Shown one piece after another: positions 36,262 to 44,617 of a stretch of DNA of 64,000 nt. The notes below the pieces were generated by a model. The model made no database searches and was not told the origin of the DNA. It saw only the letters and a program-made list of their open reading frames with translations. Position 1 is the first letter of the stretch. Every line of letters starts with the position of its first letter. The position numbers were made by a program, and so were the translations under genes. The stretch is from positions 3,040,501 through 3,104,500 of the forward strand of contig NZ_CP029427.2 of the NCBI RefSeq assembly GCF_002266465.3. The letters are read 5' to 3'. This DNA is from Bradyrhizobium symbiodeficiens. GTDB taxonomy: Bacteria; Pseudomonadota; Alphaproteobacteria; Rhizobiales; Xanthobacteraceae.

Positions 36262-37467
36262 CTAGCCAACTGCCTCGACCAGCGCCATGCCTTCGCCGCG
36301 CCAGTGTCCGGCTCCGACCACCACAATCTGGGTGGGCGCTCCCTGCATTTCAATCTCGGTGCCGGTCGAATCGTTTGGCGGGAATAGCGCACCGCGCGAG
36401 ATCGACAGCGCGGCGAGCGCGATGCCGAGCGGGAATTGCGTCTCCATGGTGTGGCCGAACATCGTGCCGGTCGAACGCACCGGGAAGTCGGCATGGCCCT
36501 TCAGGAAGCCATGCTCTTCGCTCGTCGCGGGCTCTGCGCCGGTCGCGCCCGAGATGATCGCGCCCTTGCCTTCGCGCCGGGGCAGTTTGGCCCACAGCTG
36601 CTCCAGCGTCGCGGCCATGTCGCCGGGCTGCTTGCGCCGGGCGAGGTCGGCGACGACGCTCGTCAGTCTTGCGAACGGCTTGGCGCCACGCGCTTGCGCA
36701 TGCGCCTTCGACTCCAGCACCAGGAAGGCGCCGGCAGATCCCAGCGCGAAGCCGGCGTGGTCCTTGCGCGCCCAGACGGGAGCGAATTTGTCCTTGAGGT
36801 TGAAATCGCCGAATTCGTAGAGGACGAGCAGATCCTTGCGCTCGCCATTGTGCGAGCCGCCGACCAGCGCGATGTCGCTCTCGCCCGAGGCGATGCGCGC
36901 AAGCGCAATGCGGGCGGCATCGGCGCCGGCGACCTCTTCGCCCATGAAGGTGCGCGAGGTGCCGCCGAGCCCGTGCACGATGGCGATGTTGCCGGCGAGC
37001 AGGTTGGAGAGCTGCGCCAGGAACAGCGTCGGCCTGAGATCGCTCATCAGGCGCTCGTTAAGGAAGCCGGGCGCGTTCGCGCCCTTGGCCTCGGCCGTCA
37101 AGACGCCGGTGTCGACGTTGAGATCGCGCTCGCCGCCGCCGGCGGCCACCACCATGTCGATCTTGGACAGGATGTCCTTGTTGCCCTTGATCCCGGCGGA
37201 ATCGAGCGCAAGGCCGGCGGCGTAGGTGCCGATGCGCTGCCAGGCTTCCATCTGGCGCTGGTCGCCCTTCTTCGGGATCTGGCTGTCGAAGCTGACCGGC
37301 ATCAAGGGATGCACGATGTAGGGCGCAAAGCGCTTCTCGTCGACGTTGATGCGCTTCTCGGAAAGCGCGGCCCAGTTGGCGTCCAGGCCCTCGCCGAGCG
37401 AGGTCGCGAGTCCAATGCCGGTGATCCAGACTTCGGTCTGGCCGGGCTTCGAAGCAGTGTCAGTCAT
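36262..37467 (-). CDS. fabF2: Ketosynthase-like FabF2XL, catalytically incomplete (chain-length-factor type)
   Basis: A 401-residue protein of the ketosynthase fold that has no cysteine at all. The region where the nucleophile loop should lie reads HGLGGTSRTFMGEEVAG (residues 165-181), and the first active-site His motif NAHGT is replaced by SGATGAEP. GTMFGHTMET, the second His motif, remains. It overlaps the fabZ stop by four bases (ATGA). The pattern parallels chain-length factors paired with an active ketosynthase; the family fabF2XL is known in rhizobial acpXL operons. The role as CLF-like partner of fabF1 is inference. Confidence 0.88.
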   Translation of the reverse strand: MTDTASKPGQTEVWITGIGLATSLGEGLDANWAALSEKRINVDEKRFAPYIVHPLMPVSFDSQIPKKGDQRQMEAWQRIGTYAAGLALDSAGIKGNKDILSKIDMVVAAGGGERDLNVDTGVLTAEAKGANAPGFLNERLMSDLRPTLFLAQLSNLLAGNIAIVHGLGGTSRTFMGEEVAGADAARIALARIASGESDIALVGGSHNGERKDLLVLYEFGDFNLKDKFAPVWARKDHAGFALGSAGAFLVLESKAHAQARGAKPFARLTSVVADLARRKQPGDMAATLEQLWAKLPRREGKGAIISGATGAEPATSEEHGFLKGHADFPVRSTGTMFGHTMETQFPLGIALAALSISRGALFPPNDSTGTEIEMQGAPTQIVVVGAGHWRGEGMALVEAVG

Positions 37468-37934
37468 GGCGATACGGCCTGTTGCGGAAAGCCGACGCGC
37501 TCGGCGACTTTCGCCATGTAGCCGCGGATATCCGCATTGGGGAAGGGGATCAGCGTGAAGGTCAGCGCCGAATTGGCGCGCAGCTTGCCGCCGACCCTGA
37601 TCTTGGCTTCGGTCATGGCATAGCCCGATCCTTCATGGACGAGGCTCGCCTCGATGCTCATGAGATCGCCGGGGAAGACCGAGCCGCGGACCTTGGCTTC
37701 CTTCACGGCGGCCAGGATCGGCATGCGTTCGAACTTCAATACGCCGAGCTGGAGCCAGCCCGAGGCCTGCGCCATCGATTCGATCAGCAGCACGCCGGGC
37801 ATCAAGGGGTAACCCGGGAAGTGCCCCTCGAAGACGGTGCTCTCCTTGGGGACCTGGGCTTCGACGACGATCGTCTTCTCGTCGACCTTGAGGTCGACGA
37901 TGCGATCGATCATGTGGAAGTATTCGAGTTGCAT
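37464..37934 (-). CDS. fabZ: 3-hydroxyacyl-ACP dehydratase, FabZ-type
   Basis: 156 residues from the ATG at 37934 (MQLEYFHMIDRIVDL). The hotdog-fold active-site loop VFEGHFPGYPLMPGVLLIESMAQASGW contains the catalytic His and Glu of FabZ. It lies 10 bases after acpXL and overlaps fabF2 (ATGA), so it is part of the operon for very-long-chain fatty acid synthesis on AcpXL. The N-terminal [12 protein letters not shown] extension in the longer frame overlaps the acpXL end and is unlikely. Confidence 0.9.
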   Translation of the reverse strand: MQLEYFHMIDRIVDLKVDEKTIVVEAQVPKESTVFEGHFPGYPLMPGVLLIESMAQASGWLQLGVLKFERMPILAAVKEAKVRGSVFPGDLMSIEASLVHEGSGYAMTEAKIRVGGKLRANSALTFTLIPFPNADIRGYMAKVAERVGFPQQAVSP

Positions 37935-37944
37935 GACCGCGCCC

Positions 37945-38232
37945 TTAGGCGCCCGCGCCCTTGGCCGCAACCAGTTCGTCGATGCGGGCGCACAGATTCT
38001 TCAGCACGAAATACTGCTCGGTGGTCGCCTTGCCGTCGTTGACCTCCTGGGTCCACTTTTCCAGCGGCAGCTTGATGCCGAATTGCTTGTCGATCGCAAA
38101 TGCGATGTCCAGGAAATCGAGGCTGTCGATGCCGAGATCGTCGATGGCATGACTATCCGGCGTGATCGTGTCGCGCGGGATGTCGCAGGTTTCAGCGATG
38201 ATCGTGGCGACCTGATCGAATGTGGAAGACAT
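37945..38232 (-). CDS. acpXL: Acyl carrier protein AcpXL
   Basis: A 95-residue acidic ACP. The phosphopantetheine Ser lies in [17 protein letters not shown]. Length greater than AcpP (78) and sequence features [15 protein letters not shown] and [24 protein letters not shown] fit AcpXL, the carrier of the very-long-chain fatty acid for rhizobial lipid A. It opens an operon with fabZ, fabF2, fabF1 and lpxXL. The ATG at 38232 is preceded by AAAGG; a GTG at 38235 is possible. Confidence 0.92.
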   Translation of the reverse strand: MSSTFDQVATIIAETCDIPRDTITPDSHAIDDLGIDSLDFLDIAFAIDKQFGIKLPLEKWTQEVNDGKATTEQYFVLKNLCARIDELVAAKGAGA

Positions 38233-38246
38233 CACTAAGCCTTTGA

Positions 38247-38275
38247 TATATTGCGGGTATTTATCAGATTGTCCA
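38247..38275 (-). promoter_or_regulatory. Predicted promoter of the acpXL operon
   Basis: On the minus strand TGGACA (38275-38270) and AATATA (38252-38247) are separated by 17 bases, upstream of the acpXL start at 38232. This is a plausible housekeeping promoter with a short leader. The -10 element is imperfect, so this is a prediction only. The rest of 38276-38454 shows nothing clear. Confidence 0.35.
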
Positions 38276-38454
38276 GAGTGGCACGGTGGGTGGGCATCGC
38301 GCCCCTGATGACGCCCTCAACCCCCCTCTGGCCGGGTCGAAAGCCCGTATATCGGAGCGAAGCCCTGAGTTCAATGGAGCCGGGCAGGCGTCGAGACAGG
38401 GCTGGGGATGCCCCGCTGGTGTCCCTTACCGCCGGGGCCGGCGATCAGGCGGGC

Positions 38455-38796
38455 CTAGATATGCGGCGTCGTGATCTTGGCGCAGTCGCGACGGCCCATC
38501 AGCACGCAATCCTGGGTCCGGCGCAGGTCGGCAATGCTGACCGCGAGCCAAATTCCGATTGCAGTCAGCGCGATGGTAAAGGCCAGCGCCGCGATGTTGG
38601 CGAGCATGCGATGGCGGAAATCGTCCGGCTCGGCGCGGGGTTGCTCATAGCGCGACAGGTCGAGCGGTTCGGGCGCGACACGCAACGGTTGCACCGTACC
38701 GCTACCGCGGTGGGCCGCGGGGGAAGGCGAGGTGCGCGGCCTGAACTGGAGCACCCGGTGCTCGTCGTCAGAGCTTATGGGCCGCTGGGTCGTCAT
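38455..38796 (-). CDS. Single-pass membrane hypothetical
   Basis: 113 residues: a ~65-residue basic and Pro-rich cytoplasmic part (HRVLQFRPRTSPSPAAHRG) followed by one transmembrane helix (NIAALAFTIALTAIGIWLAVSIADL) and a short tail with two Cys (QDCVLMGRRDCAKI). Such small proteins next to acpXL are common in Bradyrhizobium, but I do not recognise a named family. It is transcribed in the same direction as acpXL, upstream, with its own start. Confidence 0.6.
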   Translation of the reverse strand: MTTQRPISSDDEHRVLQFRPRTSPSPAAHRGSGTVQPLRVAPEPLDLSRYEQPRAEPDDFRHRMLANIAALAFTIALTAIGIWLAVSIADLRRTQDCVLMGRRDCAKITTPHI

Positions 38797-39109
38797 GGGG
38801 CGGGGATCACTCCAAAGCAGCGATTTCAGATAGCATACGTGATGAACACGTCGCAGGAAATCTTCTCAATACCCGCGTGCATTCGTGCGCTTGCACTATT
38901 TGCGCATGGACCGGTGTGGAGCGATTGCGGAACCGCCCCTTATGCCGATACCGGGGCACGAGGGTTGCGTTGCAACAACAACCAAGGTTGCACCGCCTAC
39001 ATCGGCTTGTGATCTCGGTGTCCTCGCGAACACGTTTTGCCGCCGCATGGCCCATGTCATAGTCGGGAACCTGAACCGTCAGGTGCATCCGTCCGAAGGG
39101 CCTTCGACC
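38797..39109. other. Intergenic stretch upstream of the ParB-like gene
   Basis: No gene is supported. It separates two divergently transcribed genes. I see an 8-bp perfect dyad GTTGCAAC (38969-38976) and the direct repeats GGTTGC at 38963 and 38986, which may be regulatory. There is no clear promoter. Confidence 0.4.
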
Positions 39110-39739
39110 ATGACCACGACCAACGCGCGCGAGCCGAGAGTGCATCCGGTCCCGATCCTGTCGCTCCGGCCGACGCAGATGACGGTCGGCATGCGCGAGG
39201 TCAAGGAGAAGCGCAAGCGCTGGCGCGAGCACGACAGGAAGAAGCAGGCCGATCTGCTCGGCAAGCACATGATCCCCGTCGTCTACGGCCCCGACGCGCG
39301 ATACTACGTGATCGACCATCATCATCTCGGCCGCGCGCTGCACGACGAAGGCGTCAAGGAGGTGCTGGTGACCGTCGTCGGCGACCTCCGCATGGTCGAG
39401 CGCGAGGCGTTCTGGGGCGTGATGGACAACAAGCGTTGGGTCTATCCTTACGATGCCAAGGGCGAACGGCGACAGTTCCGCGACCTGCCGAAATCGGTCG
39501 CCGATCTCAAGGACGATCCGTTCCGCAGCCTTGCCGGCGAATTGCGCCGCCTGGGCGGCTTCGCCAAGGACACCACGCCGTTCTCCGAATTCCTGTGGGC
39601 CGACTTCCTGCGCCGAAAGGTCTCGCGCAAGGTCGTGGAGGCCGATTTCGACAAGGCGCTCGAGAAGGCGATATCCGCAGCCAAGAGCAAGGACGCGATC
39701 TACCTGCCCGGATGGTGCGGTCCCGAGGACGACGATTAG
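39110..39739 (+). CDS. ParB/Srx-fold protein, COG4318-like
   Basis: 209 residues from the ATG at 39110 (MTTTNAREPRVHPVPILSLRPTQMTVG); the open frame to 38885 is an extension. The ParB-like core is seen in SLRPTQMTVGMREVKEKRKRWREH, HMIPVVYGPDARYYVIDHHHLGRAL. A C-terminal helical part (FSEFLWADFLRRKV and KALEKAISAAKSKDAIYLPGW) is characteristic of a stand-alone ParB-like group, not chromosome ParB: no CTP-binding GERR motif or helix-turn-helix is seen. The role is unknown; the fold binds nucleotides or sulfinic acid in relatives. Confidence 0.72.
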   Translation: MTTTNAREPRVHPVPILSLRPTQMTVGMREVKEKRKRWREHDRKKQADLLGKHMIPVVYGPDARYYVIDHHHLGRALHDEGVKEVLVTVVGDLRMVEREAFWGVMDNKRWVYPYDAKGERRQFRDLPKSVADLKDDPFRSLAGELRRLGGFAKDTTPFSEFLWADFLRRKVSRKVVEADFDKALEKAISAAKSKDAIYLPGWCGPEDDD

Positions 39740-39768
39740 GACGGCGGGAATCGCGAGCCGTGATGCCA

Positions 39769-39924
39769 TCAGTCGGGCTGGAAGATCCTGGCGCCGGGAT
39801 AGGCGCGGCGAGCGTAGGTGACCACCAGCGCGCGGTCCTGGGTGTCCAGGAAGGGCGTTCGGATCCGGTGCGACCCGACGATGAGGTGCCACAGGCCATT
39901 GAGCTTCTGGATCACGATCTTCAT
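39769..39924 (-). CDS. 51-residue hypothetical
   Basis: A short gene with ATG at 39924 preceded by GAGGA at a good distance. The product (MKIVIQKLNGLWHLIVGSHR ...) is compact and mixed alpha/beta in character, ending ARRAYPGARIFQPD. The longer frame reaching 40128 has no binding site. I do not recognise a family. The good ribosome binding site and codon use support translation, at moderate confidence. Confidence 0.5.
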   Translation of the reverse strand: MKIVIQKLNGLWHLIVGSHRIRTPFLDTQDRALVVTYARRAYPGARIFQPD

Positions 39925-40194
39925 TTGGATAGTCCTCGATGACTCCACATTCCAGCGGATGCCGCGCGTCGTCGCATTGCCTGGGATTGCAGACGCGGCT
40001 GTAACATTCCGATCGCCGCTTGCATTCCGCCGCAAAACACGCCGATGATCGTTAGTTGGTGATGGCTTGTGCCCTGATAAGCCGAATCCCATCACAGTCG
40101 CTTGAGTGAAATCAATTTCCGCGCCCATGACACCGTCCTGAAACAGAGCCGTCCCATCTCTGTGGGGTAGTCGAGCTCACACAGGAGGCGAACA

Positions 40195-40338
40195 ATGCGC
40201 CGTCTGGTTTTCGTAATTTTCTTGCTCGCGATCGCTTCGGCAGGAATTTCGGCATCGTTTGCCGCAGTTCATCACGCCAAGTCGTTGACGTTCGCGGAGC
40301 GCTTTGCTCCGGCGCTCGAGTTGATGGCGAAGCGCTAG
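40195..40338 (+). CDS. 47-residue exported or membrane peptide
   Basis: An ATG at 40195 follows a consensus AGGAGG (40183-40188) by six bases. The product begins MRRLVFVIFLLAIASAGISA, a signal peptide or membrane anchor, and continues with HHAKSLTFAERFAPALEL. The strong binding site and hydrophobic start make translation likely. No family is recognised. From 39925 to 40194 I see nothing else; 40339-40570 likewise. Confidence 0.6.
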   Translation: MRRLVFVIFLLAIASAGISASFAAVHHAKSLTFAERFAPALELMAKR

Positions 40339-40570
40339 CGGCGTAGCGCTCTGCCGCCATGAGCGATGCAGGGGCCGATCGATCCGGTGTGGACATCACG
40401 TCGCACCCGTCGACCGGCCAGATGCGGCGGTGGCCGGATCAGGCTTGACCTGCCGCAAATCTGCGTCGCTGCGGTCGGGTAAAGTTTGCCTGCATGATTG
40501 CCGAAGCAGCGTTGCGCCCCGATGGCGAGGGCGAGGTCGGTTCCAGGTCATGCTGGCCGGAGACACGACC

Positions 40571-40738
40571 ATGAGCCTCATCTTTCGCATCGTCTTCATC
40601 GTCGCCGGCGCGCTCACCGCGTTGTTCGTCGCGCGTGACGCCCTGAACTTCACCATCATCCAGACCTTCGTCGCCGTCTTGCTCGTGACAGCCGTCGTGG
40701 GCGCTGGAAGTCTCTGGAGCATGCGGCCGAAGACGTGA
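40571..40738 (+). CDS. 55-residue two-helix membrane protein
   Basis: From the ATG at 40571 (MSLIFRIVFIVAGALTALFV), two hydrophobic segments are separated by RDALNFTII, and the protein ends LWSMRPKT. The stop overlaps the P-type ATPase start (GTGA at 40735-40738), so translation is coupled. It may be an accessory or small regulatory subunit of the ATPase, as small membrane proteins often are for P-type pumps. This is inference from position only. Confidence 0.6.
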   Translation: MSLIFRIVFIVAGALTALFVARDALNFTIIQTFVAVLLVTAVVGAGSLWSMRPKT

Positions 40739-43311
40739 GCAACGCAGAACGCGGCAGTCCGGCCGGGCTTAGCGAAACCGAGGCCCGGCTGCGGCTGCAA
40801 CAGGAAGGTTACAACGAACTGCCGCGGCCCGAACGGCGCACGCCGCTGCGCATCGTTCTCGATGTGCTGCGCGAGCCGATGCTCGCGCTCCTTTTGTGCG
40901 GCGGGCTGGTCTACCTGCTGCTCGGCGACCTCCGCGAGGCCTTGCTGCTCGTGGCATTCGGCGCCATCTCCGTCGTGATCACGATCGTGCAGGAAACCCG
41001 CACCGAGCGCGTGCTGGAGGCGTTGCGGGAGCTGACCAGTCCGCGAGCGCTCGTGGTCAGGGACGGCGAGCGCCGGCGCATCGCGGGCCGGGACGTCGTC
41101 CGCGGCGATCTCCTCATGCTGGCCGAAGGCGATCGGATCCCGGCAGATGCAGTCCTCGTCAGCGCGCGTGATCTGGCGGTCGACGAGTCCCTGCTGACCG
41201 GAGAATCGGTCCCGGTTCGCAAGCAGGCCATCAAGACGCCCGTCGCCAAAGCGTCCTCGACTGAAAAAGCCGCCTTGGCTGAACATCGCCCGGGGGGCGA
41301 TGACCTGCCGTTCGTGTATTCGGGCTCGCTGGTCGTGCGAGGCGAGGGCCTCGCCGAGGTCGAGGCCACCGGCCCTCGCAGCGAGATCGGAAAGATAGGG
41401 CTGTCGCTGCATGGCCTGCAACAGGAGCCGCCGCGGCTGCAGCAGCAGACCGCACGGCTCGTGCGGCTTTGCTTTCTCGGGGGTGCGGCGATCAGCCTCG
41501 CCGCCGTCCTGCTCTACGGAACGTTACGCGGGGATTGGCTGCAGGCGCTGCTCGGAGGCATCGCGATCGGCATGTCCATGCTACCTGAGGAGTTTGCCGT
41601 CGTCCTCACGGTGTTCATGGCCATGGGCGCCTGGCGAATTTCGAAGGCGCGGGTGCTGACACGGCGCGCGGCCGCGATCGAGGTGCTCGGCTCCGCAACC
41701 GTGCTGTGCACCGACAAGACCGGCACGCTGACGCAGAACCGGATGTCGGTCGCGGAACTGAGGCTGCCCGACGGGGCGAGCGCGCGCCTGGCGTCGTCGC
41801 AGGCGGGGCCCGTGGGAGCAGAATTTTTCGAGCTGGCGCGTTGCAGTGCTCTGGCGAGTTCGGCCGAACCGTTCGATCCGATGGAGAAGGCCCTGCACGC
41901 GTTCACGCGGGCGAGCCTGCCGGAGGATGATGAAATCCCGGGAGCTCGGACCTTGATCCGCAGCTACGGCCTGCGCCCCGAACTGCTGGCGATGACCCAG
42001 GTTTGGCAATCGTCCCAGGCAGTGTTCGCCTCGGCCAAAGGCGCTCCCGAAGCGATCGCGCGCCTCTGCAAGCTGGATGGCGCGGATCAGGACGCGATGC
42101 GGGATGCGGTCGCGGTGATGGCGAAGGATGGTCTTCGCGTGCTGGGCGTCGCCGCCGCGACCTGCGACGGCGACGCCCTGCCGAGCTCGCAGGAAGGCTT
42201 TTCGTTTCGCTTTCTCGGTCTCGTCGGGTTGGCCGATCCGCTTCGTCCGCACGTCCCTGAGGCGGTCGCGGAATGCCGTTCGGCCGGCATCCGCGTCGTC
42301 ATGATCACGGGCGATTATCCGGCGACCGCCCTGGCGATCGCCGGGCAGGCCGGGCTCGACGTCAACGAGGTCGCGACCGGCGAGCAGATCAAGCTCGCGG
42401 ACGAGGGCGGGCTGGAGGCGCTCGTCAGGAACGTGAACGTGTTCGCGCGGGTGCTGCCGGAGCAGAAGCTGCGGATCGTGCAGGCCATGAAGCGCAACGG
42501 CGAGATCGTCGCGATGACCGGCGACGGCGTCAACGATGCGCCGTCCCTGAAGGCAGCCCATATCGGGATCGCGATGGGCGGCCGCGGCACCGATGTCGCC
42601 CGCGAAGCCTCCTCGATCGTCCTGCTCGACGACGATTTCGGCTCCATCGTTGCATCCGTCCGCCTGGGACGCCGGATCTACGACAATCTGCGCAAGGCCA
42701 TGGCCTTCATTTTCGCCGTCCACGTTCCGATCGCGGGGCTTGCCCTGCTGCCCCTGGTTTTCGGACTGCCTCTGGTTCTCGGCCCCGTTCACATCGCGTT
42801 TCTGGAGCTGATCATCGACCCCGTGTGCTCGCTCGTGTTTGAAGCCGAGCGGGAGGAGCGCGATGTCATGAGCCGCCCGCCGCGGCGTGCCGATGCTGAG
42901 CTGTTCTCGTGGGCCTTGGTCGGCTGGAGCGTCTTGCAGGGCGTTGTTGCATTTGTGTCGATCGCCGCGATCTTCGTCGTCGCGCTTCGTTGGGGTGTTC
43001 CGCCCGAAGAGGCGCGCACGCTGGCCTTCATCGCGCTCGTCGTCTGCATCGTCGCGCTGGTGCTGGTCAACCGATCCTTCAGCGCGTCCTTCCTGTCTGC
43101 CTTCTTCCGTCCGAATCCGGCATTGCTCTGGATATTCCTGTCGATCGCGTCCATTCTCGCCGCGGCCCTGTTCTGGCCGCCTGCGTCCAGTCTGTTCCGG
43201 TTCGGTCCCCTGCACCTGGACGATCTGATGGTCACCCTCGGTGCGGGATTGCTGGTGCTCACGGTGCTCGAACTGCTGAAGCCGATATGGGGACGGCGGT
43301 TGCGATTCTAG
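40735..43311 (+). CDS. Cation-translocating P-type ATPase
   Basis: An 858-residue pump with cation_ATPase_N (LSETEARLRLQQEGYNELP), actuator (VDESLLTGESVPV), phosphorylation site DKTGTLTQNRMS, hinge TGDGVNDAPSLKAAH, and a C-terminal helical bundle. The ion-binding fourth helix reads MSMLPEEFAVVLTVF. PEE rather than PEGL sets it apart from SERCA-type calcium pumps, and it lacks the CPC motif of heavy-metal pumps. The ion is not determined. GTG at 40735 overlaps the stop of the small membrane gene. The stop codon shares a CTAG palindrome with the convergent mgtC-like gene. Confidence 0.9.
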   Translation: MSNAERGSPAGLSETEARLRLQQEGYNELPRPERRTPLRIVLDVLREPMLALLLCGGLVYLLLGDLREALLLVAFGAISVVITIVQETRTERVLEALRELTSPRALVVRDGERRRIAGRDVVRGDLLMLAEGDRIPADAVLVSARDLAVDESLLTGESVPVRKQAIKTPVAKASSTEKAALAEHRPGGDDLPFVYSGSLVVRGEGLAEVEATGPRSEIGKIGLSLHGLQQEPPRLQQQTARLVRLCFLGGAAISLAAVLLYGTLRGDWLQALLGGIAIGMSMLPEEFAVVLTVFMAMGAWRISKARVLTRRAAAIEVLGSATVLCTDKTGTLTQNRMSVAELRLPDGASARLASSQAGPVGAEFFELARCSALASSAEPFDPMEKALHAFTRASLPEDDEIPGARTLIRSYGLRPELLAMTQVWQSSQAVFASAKGAPEAIARLCKLDGADQDAMRDAVAVMAKDGLRVLGVAAATCDGDALPSSQEGFSFRFLGLVGLADPLRPHVPEAVAECRSAGIRVVMITGDYPATALAIAGQAGLDVNEVATGEQIKLADEGGLEALVRNVNVFARVLPEQKLRIVQAMKRNGEIVAMTGDGVNDAPSLKAAHIGIAMGGRGTDVAREASSIVLLDDDFGSIVASVRLGRRIYDNLRKAMAFIFAVHVPIAGLALLPLVFGLPLVLGPVHIAFLELIIDPVCSLVFEAEREERDVMSRPPRRADAELFSWALVGWSVLQGVVAFVSIAAIFVVALRWGVPPEEARTLAFIALVVCIVALVLVNRSFSASFLSAFFRPNPALLWIFLSIASILAAALFWPPASSLFRFGPLHLDDLMVTLGAGLLVLTVLELLKPIWGRRLRF

Positions 43312-43811
43312 ACGCCGTCCCGGGAGCCGGTCTTCGGCGCAGCCTCCGCATGGTGCGGATCTTCCTTGCCGCCGAAGGCGCGATGCAGCCAGCGTTCGAC
43401 GCGGCGGCCGATCGTAAGCAGCACGAACGTGAAGGCCAGCGCCACCAGCACGATCTTCCATTCTCCGGCGCCGCAGGCAATGCCGAGACAGGCGGCGAGG
43501 AAGGTGCAGGCCGCGCTGGTGAGGCCGCGCACGCGAAAACGATCGCTCTCGTGGACGATGACGCCGGCTCCGAGGAAGCCGATGCCGGTCAGGATGCCCT
43601 GGATCACGCGGCTCGCCGCATCGGTGATCTTGCCGGGCTCGGCGAATTGCACCGCGAGCAGCACGACGGTTGCGGTGGAGAGCCCGACGATGCCGAGCGT
43701 CTTCAGTCCGATCGGCTTGCCGTGCAGGTCGCGGTTGAGGCCGATCGCGCCGCCGGCGAATGTCGCGGTGCCGAGGCGCAGCAGGATTTCGGGCCAGTCC
43801 ATCCCGGTCAT
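43308..43811 (-). CDS. mgtC: MgtC/SapB family membrane protein
   Basis: 167 residues with five hydrophobic segments. The N-terminal MgtC signature is present in RLGTATFAGGAIGLNRDLHGKPIGLKTLGIVGLSTATVVLLA and GILTGIGFLGAGVIV. It lacks the long cytoplasmic C-terminal domain of Salmonella MgtC, so it is the short SapB-like form. MgtC proteins modulate F-ATPase or act in low-magnesium survival. It is convergent with the P-type ATPase and overlaps it by four bases, which would link them if the pump handles Mg2+ (inference). Confidence 0.85.
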   Translation of the reverse strand: MTGMDWPEILLRLGTATFAGGAIGLNRDLHGKPIGLKTLGIVGLSTATVVLLAVQFAEPGKITDAASRVIQGILTGIGFLGAGVIVHESDRFRVRGLTSAACTFLAACLGIACGAGEWKIVLVALAFTFVLLTIGRRVERWLHRAFGGKEDPHHAEAAPKTGSRDGV

Positions 43812-43821
43812 GTCTTGTCCG

Positions 43822-44400
43822 TCACGTCTTCGGCACGCGTCCCATCAGGTAGAATTCGTCGTTCGGGCGCATGCCCGTGAAATTCGCCAGCCGGTTCGAC
43901 AGCGCGAAGAAGGCGGAGATCGCGGCGATGTCCCAGATGTCGTCGTCGCTGAACCCGTGCGGCGCGAGTGCGGCGAAATCGTCCTCGGAAATCCGCTGCG
44001 CGTCGGCCGAGACCTTCATCGCGAAATCGAGCATCGCCTGCTGCCGCGGCGTGATGTCGGCCTTGCGGTAGTTCACCGCGATCTGGTCGGCAATGAGCGG
44101 GTTCTTGGCGCGGATGCGCAGGATCGCGCCGTGGGCGATCACGCAATACTGGCACTGGTTGGCGGCCGAGGTCGCGACCACGATCATCTCGCGCTCGGCC
44201 TTGCTAAGGCCGCCGTCCTTTTCCATCAGCGCGTCGTGATAGCCGAAGAAGGCGCGGAACTCGTCGGGACGGTAGGCCAGCGTCAGGAACACGTTCGGCA
44301 CAAACCCGCTCTTCTCCTGCACAGCGAGAAGGCGCGTGCGGATGTCATCGGGTAGCGTATCGAGGGCGGGGGCGGGGAAGCGTTGCGTGGGCTGTGTCAT
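43822..44400 (-). CDS. Carboxymuconolactone decarboxylase/AhpD-like peroxidase-related protein
   Basis: 192 residues. The CxxC active site is in SAANQCQYCVIAHG with His two positions on (AhpD/CMD family). The ALMEKDGGLSKAEREMIVVATS leads into it. The overall frame fits TIGR01926-type peroxidase-related proteins, which are thiol-based antioxidant enzymes or relatives. It lies 10 bp before mgtC on the same strand, so co-transcription is plausible. From 44401 to 44617 I find no gene. Confidence 0.85.
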   Translation of the reverse strand: MTQPTQRFPAPALDTLPDDIRTRLLAVQEKSGFVPNVFLTLAYRPDEFRAFFGYHDALMEKDGGLSKAEREMIVVATSAANQCQYCVIAHGAILRIRAKNPLIADQIAVNYRKADITPRQQAMLDFAMKVSADAQRISEDDFAALAPHGFSDDDIWDIAAISAFFALSNRLANFTGMRPNDEFYLMGRVPKT

Positions 44401-44617
44401 GGCATGGATTCCGGCTTGGGGCCGGAGACCATAGTCGATGCGGACGAGAGGCTCCAGAGGTGTCGCGAGGCTGGTGCCCCTGACGCAGCGCTGCGCTGCT
44501 TCAGCGGTGCGCTGCAGAGCCCGGGCCCATATTTCCGGGAGTGCAGTCTATGTGGCGTGGGTCCCGGCTCTGCGCAGCAGCGTTGCACGCTGCAGCGCGT
44601 CCGGGAAACGCGAGTGG

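Noticed and set aside
39110..39739. Chromosome-partitioning ParB and a possible origin region
   Set aside because: No parA, no parS-like site seen nearby, and no ParB CTP-binding or HTH motif; it is a stand-alone ParB-fold protein.
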